From an uncultured Flavobacteriales bacterium (GTDB lineage: Bacteria; Bacteroidota; Bacteroidia; Flavobacteriales; Flavobacteriaceae): a DNA stretch of 64,000 bases. Under the pieces are notes generated by a model. It saw only the letters and a program-made list of their open reading frames with translations. It was not told the DNA's origin and ran no database searches. The stretch covers positions 1 to 64,000 of the forward strand of contig CAJXYJ010000001.1 of the NCBI GenBank assembly GCA_913063255.1. Reading direction: 5' to 3'. Made by a program: the position numbers and the translations under genes. The first letter of the stretch is position 1. Each line of letters starts with the position of its first letter. This document shows, piece after piece, positions 8,691 to 17,051 of the stretch.

Positions 8691-8708
8691 AAGATTGAAT
8701 TGTTCAAA
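8667..8708. repeat. 42-bp perfect palindrome over the paaZ stop
   Basis: Two 21-base arms with no spacer; the axis lies between 8687 and 8688. I paired every position by hand and found no mismatch. It covers the last PaaZ codons and the TAA stop. It could form a cruciform or a strong RNA stem, but there is no U tract, so it is not a standard terminator. Confidence 0.85.
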
Positions 8709-8709
8709 G

Positions 8710-8727
8710 CACCCGAGAAATCGGGTG
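8710..8727. repeat. Hairpin with GAAA loop before the GIY-YIG gene
   Basis: CACCCGA / TCGGGTG, a perfect 7-bp stem closed by a GAAA tetraloop, one base after the 42-bp palindrome. GC-rich against its surroundings. Member of the small-hairpin group of this operon. Confidence 0.75.
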
Positions 8728-8750
8728 TCTCATGAAAAGGAGTTTAAAAC

Positions 8751-9038
8751 ATGAAATATTTTCTCTACATAATTACAAATAAAAAAGAAGGCGTTTTATA
8801 TATAGGATTTACAAAAGGATTAAAGAAAAGAATATATCAACATAAATATAAAGTACATCCAAGTACATTCTCAGCAAGATATAATTTAGATAAACTTGTT
8901 TGTTTTGAAGAATTTAATAATGAAGATGAGGCAAGATTGAGAGAAAAGAGAATGAAAAAGTGGAATAGAGCTTGGAAAATAGAATTAATTGAAAAAGATA
9001 ATCCTAATTGGGAAGATTTATATAATAAATTGACATAA
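8751..9038 (+). CDS. Stand-alone GIY-YIG nuclease family protein
   Basis: 95 residues forming just one GIY-YIG domain: YIITNKKEGVLYIGFTKGLKKRIYQHK has the paired Tyr/Gly core, the catalytic Arg (KKRIYQH) and His. The conserved Glu is probably in EARLREKRMKKWNRAWK. Such short proteins are related to the UvrC/homing-nuclease catalytic domain, but their cellular role is mostly unknown. It interrupts the paa operon between paaZ and paaF, is bounded by palindromic repeats, and has an unusually clear Shine-Dalgarno-like AAAAGGAG 8 bases before the ATG, which Bacteroidota seldom use. That suggests an inserted, possibly selfish gene; this is inference. Confidence 0.85.
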   Translation: MKYFLYIITNKKEGVLYIGFTKGLKKRIYQHKYKVHPSTFSARYNLDKLVCFEEFNNEDEARLREKRMKKWNRAWKIELIEKDNPNWEDLYNKLT

Positions 9039-9082
9039 AACATTAAAAAGATTTCCTTTTTTCAAGGGAACACAAAGAAGTG

Positions 9083-9835
9083 ATGACAAAACCTTACGTA
9101 AAACAAGATATAGAAAACGGAATTTCAACCATCGAATTCTTCCACCCAGCACATAATAGTCTTCCAGGAGACATCCTTGCAAAATTAGCGAGTACTATAA
9201 CTGAAGCTGGAAAAAATGATGAGGTAAAAGTCATCATTTTAAAAAGTGGTGGCGAACGAACATTCTGTGCTGGTGCAAGCTTTAAGGAATTAATTAATAT
9301 TAATGATGCAGAAACTGGAAGGGTTTTCTTTTCAGGTTTTGCAAATGTGATCAATGCCATGCGAAAATGTCCAAAGTTTATTATTGGTCGTATTCAAGGA
9401 AAAACAGTAGGTGGTGGAGTTGGTGTTGCATCGGCAACCGATTATTGCATGGCCTCTAAATTTGCTGCTATTAAATTAAGTGAATTAAATATAGGGATTG
9501 GTCCTTTTGTAGTTGGACCTGCTGTAGAACGTAAATTAGGATTGACGGGAATGTCACAAATAGCCATAGATTCCAATAGTTTTTATGATGCAGAATGGGC
9601 AAGACAAAAAGGATTGTACGCACAAGTTTATGAATCTACAGAGGAGCTTGACGATGCAGTGCAAGCCTTTGCTGAAAACTTATGTAATTATAACCCTGAT
9701 GCTATGAAAGAAATGAAAAAAGTAATGTGGTCAGGAACCGAAAATTGGGATACATTATTAGCTGAAAGAGCTGCTATTAGTGGACGTTTGGTATTAAGTG
9801 ATTTTACAAAAGAAAAAATAAAGGGATTTAAATAA
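9083..9835 (+). CDS. paaF: Enoyl-CoA hydratase/isomerase family, probable PaaF
   Basis: Crotonase-fold protein of 250 residues with the motifs GERTFCAGASFKEL and IQGKTVGGGVGVASATDYCMAS. In the paa pathway the remaining crotonase step is hydration of 2,3-dehydroadipyl-CoA (PaaF), and the gene lies between paaZ and paaY, so PaaF is the best fit. The match is by position and by elimination, because PaaF and other hydratases are hard to separate by eye. Note IGIGPFVVGPAVERKLG where a hydratase Glu would be expected (about residue 135), so an isomerase or a weakly active member is possible. ATG at 9083 preferred over the overlapping GTG at 9080. Confidence 0.75.
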   Translation: MTKPYVKQDIENGISTIEFFHPAHNSLPGDILAKLASTITEAGKNDEVKVIILKSGGERTFCAGASFKELININDAETGRVFFSGFANVINAMRKCPKFIIGRIQGKTVGGGVGVASATDYCMASKFAAIKLSELNIGIGPFVVGPAVERKLGLTGMSQIAIDSNSFYDAEWARQKGLYAQVYESTEELDDAVQAFAENLCNYNPDAMKEMKKVMWSGTENWDTLLAERAAISGRLVLSDFTKEKIKGFK

Positions 9836-9840
9836 AAAAA

Positions 9841-9903
9841 TGTCAAACAGAGCAACAGCGAAGAATCTCAATAAGTAGAGATTCCTCTTTCGTCGGAATG
9901 ACA
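9841..9903. repeat. Full GTCATTC-type palindromic element after paaF
   Basis: Starts TGTCAAACAGAGCAACAGCG, passes AAGAATCTC...GAGATTC in the middle and ends GGAATGACA, so both ends are inverted copies of TGTCATTCC. It is the complete form of the half-element inside paaH and E1. Confidence 0.75.
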
Positions 9904-9945
9904 AACTAGCAATGAGAATTAAGAAATATAAAATAAATAATAAGA

Positions 9946-9963
9946 TTCCTGCCTTCGCAGGAA
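9946..9963. repeat. TTCCTGC/GCAGGAA hairpin before paaY
   Basis: Perfect 7-bp stem with a CTTC loop, ending 6 bases before the paaY ATG. It would put a stable structure in the ribosome-binding region of paaY. Same family as the other operon hairpins. Confidence 0.75.
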
Positions 9964-9969
9964 ATTAAT

Positions 9970-10569
9970 ATGATTTATAGTTTTAAAGGACATATTCCAG
10001 TAGTTCACAAAAGTAGTTTTGTGCATCCTTTAGCAGCTGTTACTGGAAATGTAATTATTGGCAAAAATTGTTATATCGGTCCTAGTGCTGCCATTCGTGG
10101 GGATTGGGGTGAAATTATTTTAGAAGACGGTGTAAATGTGCAGGAAAATTGTACGGTACATATGTTTCCTGGAAAAACAATCGTTTTAAAAGAAGGAGCT
10201 CATGTGGGGCATGGTGCAATTATCCATGGTGCTAATTTAGGACGAAATTGTTTAATAGGAATGAATAGTGTTATCATGGATGATGCAGAAATAGGAGATG
10301 AATGTATTGTTGGCGCATTATCCTTTGTGAAAGCGAAGGCTAAGTTTTCTAAAAGAAATTTAATTGTTGGGAATCCTGCTAAAACGATAAAAAATGTTAC
10401 CGATGAAATGATGGAATGGAAAACTGCTGGAACTAAATTGTACCAACAATTGCCATACGATTGTCATGAGAGTTTAAAGGAAGTGGAGCCTTTAAGAGAG
10501 ATTCCAAAGGATAGACCTAAACAAGAAGATTTTTATAAAACACTTGCTGAGTTGAAAAGAAAGAAATAA
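9970..10569 (+). CDS. paaY: PaaY, gamma-carbonic-anhydrase-like hexapeptide thioesterase
   Basis: Left-handed beta-helix protein of the gamma-carbonic anhydrase group. In known paa clusters PaaY hydrolyses 2-hydroxycyclohepta-1,4,6-triene-1-carboxyl-CoA, a toxic side product. Seen: hexapeptide repeats from VTGNVIIGKNCYIGPSAAIRGD to IGMNSVIMDDAEIGDECIVGA, the metal-binding histidines in ENCTVHMFPG and GAHVGHGAIIHG, and the SKRNLIVGNPAKTIK helix entry. 199 residues, typical length. Position right after paaF supports the paa role. Confidence 0.88.
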   Translation: MIYSFKGHIPVVHKSSFVHPLAAVTGNVIIGKNCYIGPSAAIRGDWGEIILEDGVNVQENCTVHMFPGKTIVLKEGAHVGHGAIIHGANLGRNCLIGMNSVIMDDAEIGDECIVGALSFVKAKAKFSKRNLIVGNPAKTIKNVTDEMMEWKTAGTKLYQQLPYDCHESLKEVEPLREIPKDRPKQEDFYKTLAELKRKK

Positions 10570-10574
10570 TAAAA

Positions 10575-10641
10575 TGTCATTCAGAGCGATAGCGAAGAAT
10601 CTCTAAAAAGATTGCCACGTCGTTACTCTCCTCGCAATGAC
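10575..10641. repeat. Full GTCATTC-type palindromic element after paaY
   Basis: Begins TGTCATTCAGAGCGATAGCG, continues GAAGAATCTCT and ends CTCGCAATGACA, an inverted copy of its start with an internal variable part. Nearly fills the gap between paaY and the E2 gene. Confidence 0.8.
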
Positions 10642-10667
10642 AACTAACAAACATTAGTTAATAAGAA

Positions 10668-11948
10668 ATGTCAGAGTATAAATTCAAAATGCCTAAACTA
10701 GGCGAAAGTATTACCGAAGCTGCCATTATCAAATGGTTTAAAAACATTGGAGATACTATAGAAGAAGATGAGATTTTGCTGGAAGTAGCAACAGATAAAG
10801 TAGACTCTGAAGTGCCATCTTTGGTTTCGGGTGTGATTACAGAACTTCTATACAAACAAAATGAGGTTATAAAAATTGGCGAAACCATAGCGATTATCAC
10901 AACAGATGGTAAAGAACCAAAAGTAAAAGAAAAGCCTACTCAAAAAAAATCCAATAAAAAAGAAAGTAAGCCTTTAAAAAAAGTTTCTTCGTCCATTCCA
11001 TCCACCTCTTTTAATGTCCCAAATTCTGATTTATATTTCTCGCCACTTATTACAAGTATAGCAAAAGAGCATCATATAAGTTTTGAGGAATTAGCCCGAA
11101 TTCCTGTTTCAGGAAAAGATGCTCGTCTTCGGAAAAGTGATTTAATGAAATATATTGAGGAAGGACGACCATTTAAATATGCACAACCTATTTCTTCAGA
11201 AGGTGGTTTTAAAATACCAGATTTAAAGTTTGATAAAGGAGAAGGTAAAATTGTTGAAATGGATCGTATGCGGCAAATGATTGCCGACCATATGGTTTTT
11301 AGTAAGCATACTTCACCCCATGTTACTGCCTATGTTGAAGCTGATTTAACCGAAATGGTTAATTGGAGAAATAAGGAGAAAGTCAATTTTCAAAAAAAAT
11401 ACAATGAAAAATTAACCTTTACTCCCTTGTTTATTGAAGCTGTTTCCAAAGCCATTGTAGATTATCCGATGATTAATTCTTCCCTTGATGGAAAGAATAT
11501 TATTGTAAAAGAGGATATTAATATTGGGATGGCTGCTGCATTGCCTAGTGGAAATTTAATAGTGCCAGTAGTAAAAAATGCGGACAAGAAAAATTTAGTG
11601 GAACTAGCATCGGCTATAAATACTCTTGCAGTAAAAGCTAGAGAAAATAAATTAAAAGTGGATGATACTGCTGGAAGTACTTTTACCATATCTAATGTAG
11701 GAACCTTTGGTTCTGTAATGGGAACTCCAATTATTAATCAGCCAGAAGCTGCTATTCTTGCCACTGGAATCATAAAAAAACGAGCAGAAGTAATGGAACG
11801 AGAAGATGGAGATTCTATCGAAATAAGACATATGATGTATTTGTCCTTATCGTTTGATCATAGAATTGTAGATGGATTTTTAGCAGGTTCTTTTTTAAGG
11901 AGAATTGCAGACAATATGGAAGATTTTAATGTTGACAGAAAAATATAA
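10668..11948 (+). CDS. bkdB: Dihydrolipoyl acyltransferase (E2) of a branched-chain-type 2-oxoacid dehydrogenase
   Basis: E2 core of a 2-oxoacid dehydrogenase complex; carries acyl groups on lipoyl-lysine to CoA. Domain order: lipoyl domain with Lys44 in EVATDKVDSEV, a Lys/Ser-rich linker (about 85-115), the peripheral-subunit-binding domain (SPLITSIAKEHHISFEELARI, about 124-163), and the catalytic domain ending in SFDHRIVDGFLAGSFL with the catalytic His. 426 residues. Together with the fused E1 two genes downstream it forms most of a complex; no E3 gene is in the window. The exact oxoacid is not decided by sequence. Confidence 0.87.
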   Translation: MSEYKFKMPKLGESITEAAIIKWFKNIGDTIEEDEILLEVATDKVDSEVPSLVSGVITELLYKQNEVIKIGETIAIITTDGKEPKVKEKPTQKKSNKKESKPLKKVSSSIPSTSFNVPNSDLYFSPLITSIAKEHHISFEELARIPVSGKDARLRKSDLMKYIEEGRPFKYAQPISSEGGFKIPDLKFDKGEGKIVEMDRMRQMIADHMVFSKHTSPHVTAYVEADLTEMVNWRNKEKVNFQKKYNEKLTFTPLFIEAVSKAIVDYPMINSSLDGKNIIVKEDINIGMAAALPSGNLIVPVVKNADKKNLVELASAINTLAVKARENKLKVDDTAGSTFTISNVGTFGSVMGTPIINQPEAAILATGIIKKRAEVMEREDGDSIEIRHMMYLSLSFDHRIVDGFLAGSFLRRIADNMEDFNVDRKI

Positions 11949-11990
11949 ATATATAAAAGGTCTTTTGAGTAAGACTTAATAAATAAAGCG

Positions 11991-13043
11991 ATGAAAAATA
12001 TAACTATTACAAAAACGGAACAGTCAAAATTAAGCGAATTAGACTTTGATAATATTCCATTAGGAAAAATATTTACAGACCATATGTTTATCTGTGATTA
12101 TGATAATGGAGAATGGCATAATCCTCGTATTGAGCCTATAAAAGAAATTGGAACTCATCCAGCCACTATGGCATTGCATTATGGTCAAGCAATTTTTGAA
12201 GGAATGAAAGCTACCTTAGATAGTAATGGAGTTCCTTTATTATTTCGTCCTGATAAAAATGCAGCAAGGCTTAATTTTAGTGCAGACAGAATGGGAATGC
12301 CAAGTTTTCCTGAAGAACTTTTCTCTGAAGGGTTAAAACAATTGGTAAAAATGGAAAGCAGTTGGATACCACCACAAGAAGGATCTGCAATGTACTTACG
12401 ACCATTTATGTATGCCGATGAGCATTTTATAGGAATGAGAGCTGCTACAAGTTATAAATTTATAATTATATGTTCTCCTGCAGGGCCTTATTTTAGTGAA
12501 CGAATTAAACTATTTGCTGAAAAAAAATACATTCGCGCAGCAACGGGCGGAACTGGTGAAGCTAAAGCAGCTGGAAATTATGCAGCAGCTATAAAACCAA
12601 CTGAAAATGCAAAATCTAAAGGATACAATCAAGTGCTTTGGTTAGATGCTTTTGAACATAAATATATACAGGAAGTAGGGACAATGAATATCTTCTTTAA
12701 GATAGCTGGAAAAATCATTACTCCTTTTAGAGATGGTAATATTTTAGATGGAATTACACGAATGAGTGTCATCGATTTATTAAGAGATAAAGGATTTGAA
12801 GTTACCGAAAGACCTATCACAATTGATGAGGTGAAAGAGGCTTCAGAAAACGGAAGCTTAGAAGAAGCTTTTGGAACTGGAACTGCTATTGGAATTGCTT
12901 ATATACAGGAAATTGGAACAGACGAAGGTACTATTCATGTTTCTAACGAAAGTCCAGTAGCAGAAGATATAAACGATACCTTAAATAGTATAAAAATTGG
13001 TGCTATTGAAGATAAATTTGGTTGGATGGTTCCAGCAGAATAA
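11991..13043 (+). CDS. ilvE: Branched-chain amino acid aminotransferase
   Basis: Class IV (fold-type IV) PLP aminotransferase of 350 residues. Recognisable blocks: HYGQAIFEGMKA near residue 60, YLRPFMYADEHFIG, the PLP-lysine region GNYAAAIKPTENAKSKGYNQVLWLD, EVGTMNIFFKIAGKIITP and DGITRMSVIDLL. It interconverts Leu/Ile/Val and their 2-oxoacids; many members also accept phenylalanine. Lying between E2 and E1 of an oxoacid dehydrogenase, it is placed for amino-acid degradation rather than synthesis. Confidence 0.9.
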   Translation: MKNITITKTEQSKLSELDFDNIPLGKIFTDHMFICDYDNGEWHNPRIEPIKEIGTHPATMALHYGQAIFEGMKATLDSNGVPLLFRPDKNAARLNFSADRMGMPSFPEELFSEGLKQLVKMESSWIPPQEGSAMYLRPFMYADEHFIGMRAATSYKFIIICSPAGPYFSERIKLFAEKKYIRAATGGTGEAKAAGNYAAAIKPTENAKSKGYNQVLWLDAFEHKYIQEVGTMNIFFKIAGKIITPFRDGNILDGITRMSVIDLLRDKGFEVTERPITIDEVKEASENGSLEEAFGTGTAIGIAYIQEIGTDEGTIHVSNESPVAEDINDTLNSIKIGAIEDKFGWMVPAE

Positions 13044-13063
13044 TTTGCCAAGAGCATTCTCTT

Positions 13064-13087
13064 TGTCATCCTGAGCTTGATTCAAGA
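13064..13087. repeat. GTCATCCTGAG-type hairpin remnant before E1
   Basis: TGTCATCCTGAGCTTGATTC followed by AAGA, with a short CTTG/CAAG stem. Related in style to the palindromic repeats of this block but truncated. Confidence 0.45.
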
Positions 13088-13128
13088 TAACAAAAACAGA
13101 AATAGTAAAAGGAACAAAATATAGAACC

Positions 13129-15207
13129 TTGAACAAAAAAATAAACAAACAAACACTAAAAAAAGCCTTTTCTAATCTTTGTACCGCAAAGGCAATGACA
13201 GAGTTGTACGAAGAAAATTTTAAAGAGGTTTCTAAATACGTACATGCAACATCTCGGGGTCATGAAGTGATTCAAACAGCAATGGGATTGCAGCTATTGC
13301 CTCAGGATTTTGCTTTTCCTTATTATCGGGATGATTCTATGCTTTTAGCCATTGGGATGAAACCTTATGATTTAATGCTTCAAGTATTGGCAAAACGAGA
13401 CGATCCTTTTTCAGGGGGGAGAACCTATTATTGTCATCCAAGTTTAAGAGAAGACGATAAGCCTAAAATCCCACATCAAAGTTCAGCAACAGGGATGCAA
13501 ACCATTCCTGCAACTGGTGTTGCTTTAGGTTTTTGGTATAAGGAAATGGAAGAAATTGAAAATGTCATTCAGAGCGAAAGCGAAGAATCTCTTCCTCCAA
13601 TAGTTATTTGCTCCCTTGGAGACGCATCTGTAACCGAAGGTGAAATTTCTGAAGCCTTTCAAATGGCTGCTTTAAAACAACTTCCTATTTTATATTTAGT
13701 TCAAGATAACGGTTGGGATATTTCTGCAAATGCTGCTGAAACTCGAGCTCAAAATGCTGCTGAATATGCAAAAGGATTTAAGGGATTGGAAGCTATTTCA
13801 ATAGATGGAACCGATTTTGAAGAAAGTTATTCCACTTTGGAAAAAGTAATAAAAACCATTAGAACCGAAAGAAGACCTTTTCTTGTTCATGCAAAAGTTC
13901 CTTTGTTGAATCACCATACTTCAGGGGTTCGAATGGAATGGTATCGAGACGATTTAGAGGAGGCTAGAAGTAGAGATCCCTACCCTAAAATGAAAAAGCT
14001 ATTGGGGGACAATGGTTTTTCAGAAAAAGACATTCAAGAGATTGAAACTAATGCAAAAGAAACGGTAAAAGAAGATTTTAAAAAGGCACTGAAAGCTGAA
14101 GACCCAAAACCTGAAGATTTATTTACCCATGATTTTGCACCTACTCCTATTACAGAAGAAAAGGGAGTAAGAGCCCCAGAAGGAGCAGACAAAGTAGTAA
14201 TGGTAGATTGTGCCTTGTTTGCTATCGAAGAATTAATGACTAAGCACAAAGAGTGCCTTTTATATGGACAAGATGTTGGTGCACGCTTAGGAGGTGTTTT
14301 TAGAGAAGCTGCAACCTTAGCCCAAAAGTTTGGAGATCATAGAGTTTTTAATACCCCTATCCAAGAAGCATTTATTGTTGGAAGTACTGTGGGAATGAGT
14401 GCAGCTGGACTAAAACCAATAGTTGAAGTTCAATTTGCAGATTATATCTGGCCTGGATTGAACCAACTGTTTACAGAAGTTAGTAGAAGTTGCTATCTCT
14501 CTAATGGCAAGTGGCCTGTATCAATGGTTTTACGAGTTCCAATTGGGGCTTATGGGAGCGGAGGACCTTATCATTCGTCCTCTGTAGAAAGTGTTTTGTC
14601 TAATATTCGAGGGATAAAAATAGCATACCCTAGTAATGGAGCAGATTTAAAAGGGTTGATGAAAGCGGCTTATTACGATCCAAATCCAGTAGTAATTTTA
14701 GAGCATAAAGGCTTGTATTGGAGTAAAGTTCCAGGAACCAAAGGAGCAACATCTGTGGAACCAGCAGAAGACTATGTATTGCCATTTGGAAAAGCTTGGG
14801 TTTTACAAGAAATCTGGAAGCAAGAAGACGAAGAAACGCTTTCTATTATTACTTACGGAATGGGAGTACATTGGGCATTAAATGCTTCTGAAGCCTTAGG
14901 GTTACAGGATCGAATTGAAGTAGTGGATTTACGAACCTTACATCCCTTAGATTATAAAACAGTATTTAATTCTGTAAAAAAATGTGGAAAATGTTTAGTA
15001 GTCACTGAAGAACCTTCAGAGAATAGTTTTTCAAGAGCTTTACAGGGTAGAATTCAGGAAGAATGTTTTAGAGAATTAGACGCACCTGTAATGGTTATCG
15101 GTAGTGAAAATATGCCTGCAATTCCATTAAATTCAACTTTAGAACAAACCATGATTCCCTCTACTCAAAAAGTAAAAGAGAAGATAGAAGCTATACTAAA
15201 CTATTAA
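13129..15207 (+). CDS. Fused E1 alpha/beta of 2-oxoisovalerate-type dehydrogenase
   Basis: Thiamine-diphosphate E1 with both subunits in one 692-residue chain, as is common in Bacteroidota. The alpha part (about 1-330) carries the ThDP motif CSLGDASVTEGE...QDNGWDIS (GDA replaces the common GDG) and the HTSGVRMEWYRD loop. The beta part (about 350-692) begins VMVDCALFAIEELMTKH, with GQDVGARLGGVFR and FADYIWPGLNQL. Start is TTG at 13129. At 13563-13593 a palindromic repeat copy is read in frame as VIQSESEESL, directly before the ThDP-binding block. Likely partners: the E2 at 10668 and the aminotransferase. Confidence 0.87.
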   Translation: MNKKINKQTLKKAFSNLCTAKAMTELYEENFKEVSKYVHATSRGHEVIQTAMGLQLLPQDFAFPYYRDDSMLLAIGMKPYDLMLQVLAKRDDPFSGGRTYYCHPSLREDDKPKIPHQSSATGMQTIPATGVALGFWYKEMEEIENVIQSESEESLPPIVICSLGDASVTEGEISEAFQMAALKQLPILYLVQDNGWDISANAAETRAQNAAEYAKGFKGLEAISIDGTDFEESYSTLEKVIKTIRTERRPFLVHAKVPLLNHHTSGVRMEWYRDDLEEARSRDPYPKMKKLLGDNGFSEKDIQEIETNAKETVKEDFKKALKAEDPKPEDLFTHDFAPTPITEEKGVRAPEGADKVVMVDCALFAIEELMTKHKECLLYGQDVGARLGGVFREAATLAQKFGDHRVFNTPIQEAFIVGSTVGMSAAGLKPIVEVQFADYIWPGLNQLFTEVSRSCYLSNGKWPVSMVLRVPIGAYGSGGPYHSSSVESVLSNIRGIKIAYPSNGADLKGLMKAAYYDPNPVVILEHKGLYWSKVPGTKGATSVEPAEDYVLPFGKAWVLQEIWKQEDEETLSIITYGMGVHWALNASEALGLQDRIEVVDLRTLHPLDYKTVFNSVKKCGKCLVVTEEPSENSFSRALQGRIQEECFRELDAPVMVIGSENMPAIPLNSTLEQTMIPSTQKVKEKIEAILNY
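13563..13593. repeat. GTCATTCAGAG palindromic half-element inside E1
   Basis: 31 bases starting TGTCATTCAGAGCGAAAGCG. One base differs from the paaH copy, and the first 28 bases equal the reverse complement of 44620-44647. Read in frame as VIQSESEESL between EMEEIEN and PPIVICSLGDA. Confidence 0.88.
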
Positions 15208-15228
15208 TTTACGTAATTTGTAAATTAA
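15204..15228. terminator. Inverted repeat at the end of the catabolic block
   Basis: TTAATTTAC / GTAAATTAA, 9-bp perfect stem with a 7-base loop, containing the E1 stop codon. AT-only apart from one pair and without a clear U tract, so a weak terminator at best. Confidence 0.3.
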
Positions 15229-15241
15229 ATTAATTTCTTTT

Positions 15242-16849
15242 ATGTTGTTTCGAGTTTGTGTGTTTTTATTTGTCGTTCAGTGTACAATAGCGCAAGAGTT
15301 GGTTACTCCACTTATAGATAGTTTGTCGGTTGTTACTACTGAAAGTGAAAAGTCTAGAATTAGTTTAAAAATTGCTTCCCAATTATCTCATTCAGATTGG
15401 GAACGTTCCCAATATTATATAGAAGTTGCTGAAACTGCTGCCCTTGCTACAGAAGATCTTAAAACCCTAGCAAATTATTATATAAAAACTGGCGAGATAT
15501 ATTATAAGAAAGATGCCTTGGATGTAGCCTTAGATTATTATTTAAAGGCGTATGAATATTATAAAGACAAAGATTTTTCAGAAAGATACGTTTTAGAAAA
15601 TCACCTAGCTATTACCTATGCGAGGGTGGAAAATGAAGAGGTAGCCATAGATTTTTTCAGAAGGGTTTATCAATATCAAATAGAAAAACAAGACAGTTTA
15701 CCCCTTGCAAAAACGTTAAATAATATTGGTAATCTTTACATGGAAATCCAGATAGATTCTTCTATTATTTATTATCAAAAGGCGTTAAAAATTGCAGATG
15801 TGCTAAAAGACAATAGCCTTTACTTCTATTTATACACCAATTTAGGAAGAGTATATCGTATAAGCAAACAATACGATACCTCTAAAAATTACTTTAATAA
15901 AGCAATTTTAACATTAAACGAGCATAACAATCTTAGGAATATAGCGTGGTTATATAATGAGTTTTCTGAATACTACTTAAATCAATCTCAGCCAGATTCA
16001 AGTATTTATTATGCAGAGAAATCGTATAAAATATCTGATAGTTTAGCTCCTTATAGTTTAGAATGCCTAAAATCTGTAGAGTTACTTTACACCTCCTATA
16101 AGTTTAATAGTGAATTTGAAAAAGCAACTAATTATTTTGATCACTTTAACAGAATAAGTGATACCATAAATATAGAAGAGAAAAAGGTTAACGTTGAAAA
16201 AATACTTATTGAAGAAGCTCACAAAACCCAAGATAAAATTCGATCCCTAAAGGAAGGAGAACAGCGATTAAAGTATTTAATATTTGGTTTAAGTTTGTTT
16301 GTTTTACTATTAATAGTTACAATATTATTAGTAAAGTACAGAAATAAACTAAAAAACACACAGTTAGAAAATGAGTTGATATTGACTAAACGGAAAGAGT
16401 TAAATGCTAGTTTAGAAATTAAGAATAATGAACTTATTGGAAAAGCAATGACTGAAATTCATCGAACAGAAATCATTGATGAAATTCTACTAGAATTAAA
16501 AAACATAAAACGAAAAGCAGTAAAAAAGGAAACACAACAAGCTATAGATTATATAGTGAAGAGATTAGAAAGAGATACAAATAGTGATATTTGGAAAGAA
16601 TTTGAAGTGCGTTTTGAGCAAGTTCATGAGTCTTTTTACAAAAACCTTATTTTAAAACATCCCGATTTAACTTCAAAAGATAAGCGATTATGTGCGCTTT
16701 TAAAATTAGATCTAACATCTAAAGAAATAGCTCAAATTACTGGGCAATCTTTTAAATCTGTTGAAAATGCACGTACTCGACTTAGAAAAAAACTAGAAAT
16801 TACCAATTTAAAAACAGATTTATCTACATATCTCTCTAGTTTTAATTAG
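15242..16849 (+). CDS. Membrane TPR protein with LuxR-type HTH
   Basis: Bacteroidota-style one-component regulator. Signal peptide (1-18, ending CTIAQ), then about six TPR-like repeats (30-310; e.g. LANYYIKTGEIYYKKDALDVALDYYLKAYEYY) expected in the periplasm. One membrane helix lies at about 343-366, then a coiled coil and a C-terminal LuxR-like HTH (LTSKDKRLCALLKLDLTSKEIAQITGQSFKSVENARTRLRKKL, about 475-520). 535 residues. The signal and target genes are unknown. It stands alone between the E1 gene and a T9SS cargo operon. Confidence 0.8.
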   Translation: MLFRVCVFLFVVQCTIAQELVTPLIDSLSVVTTESEKSRISLKIASQLSHSDWERSQYYIEVAETAALATEDLKTLANYYIKTGEIYYKKDALDVALDYYLKAYEYYKDKDFSERYVLENHLAITYARVENEEVAIDFFRRVYQYQIEKQDSLPLAKTLNNIGNLYMEIQIDSSIIYYQKALKIADVLKDNSLYFYLYTNLGRVYRISKQYDTSKNYFNKAILTLNEHNNLRNIAWLYNEFSEYYLNQSQPDSSIYYAEKSYKISDSLAPYSLECLKSVELLYTSYKFNSEFEKATNYFDHFNRISDTINIEEKKVNVEKILIEEAHKTQDKIRSLKEGEQRLKYLIFGLSLFVLLLIVTILLVKYRNKLKNTQLENELILTKRKELNASLEIKNNELIGKAMTEIHRTEIIDEILLELKNIKRKAVKKETQQAIDYIVKRLERDTNSDIWKEFEVRFEQVHESFYKNLILKHPDLTSKDKRLCALLKLDLTSKEIAQITGQSFKSVENARTRLRKKLEITNLKTDLSTYLSSFN

Positions 16850-17007
16850 TATTCTGAATTTATACACATAAAAATAGCCAACTTTTAATTTGTTAAAATA
16901 CACAGGTATAGTCATTTACAATAAAATGAGTGGTAAATTAGTGTGTTAAATTTTCAATAGAGTGATTTTGTAAGGGGTGAAAATTAAATTTAAGAGCGCC
17001 CTAATTC

Positions 17008-17015
17008 TATTTTTG
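17008..17015 (+). promoter_or_regulatory. Bacteroidota-type -7 box
   Basis: TATTTTTG fits the Bacteroidota -7 consensus TAnnTTTG. It lies 36 bases before the ATG at 17052; no well-spaced -33 TTTG was found (nearest at 16967, too far). It supports transcription of the small gene and the T9SS gene that follows. Confidence 0.4.
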
Positions 17016-17051
17016 TACTGTAGCTATTCGAATTTTCAATTATACTTAAAA

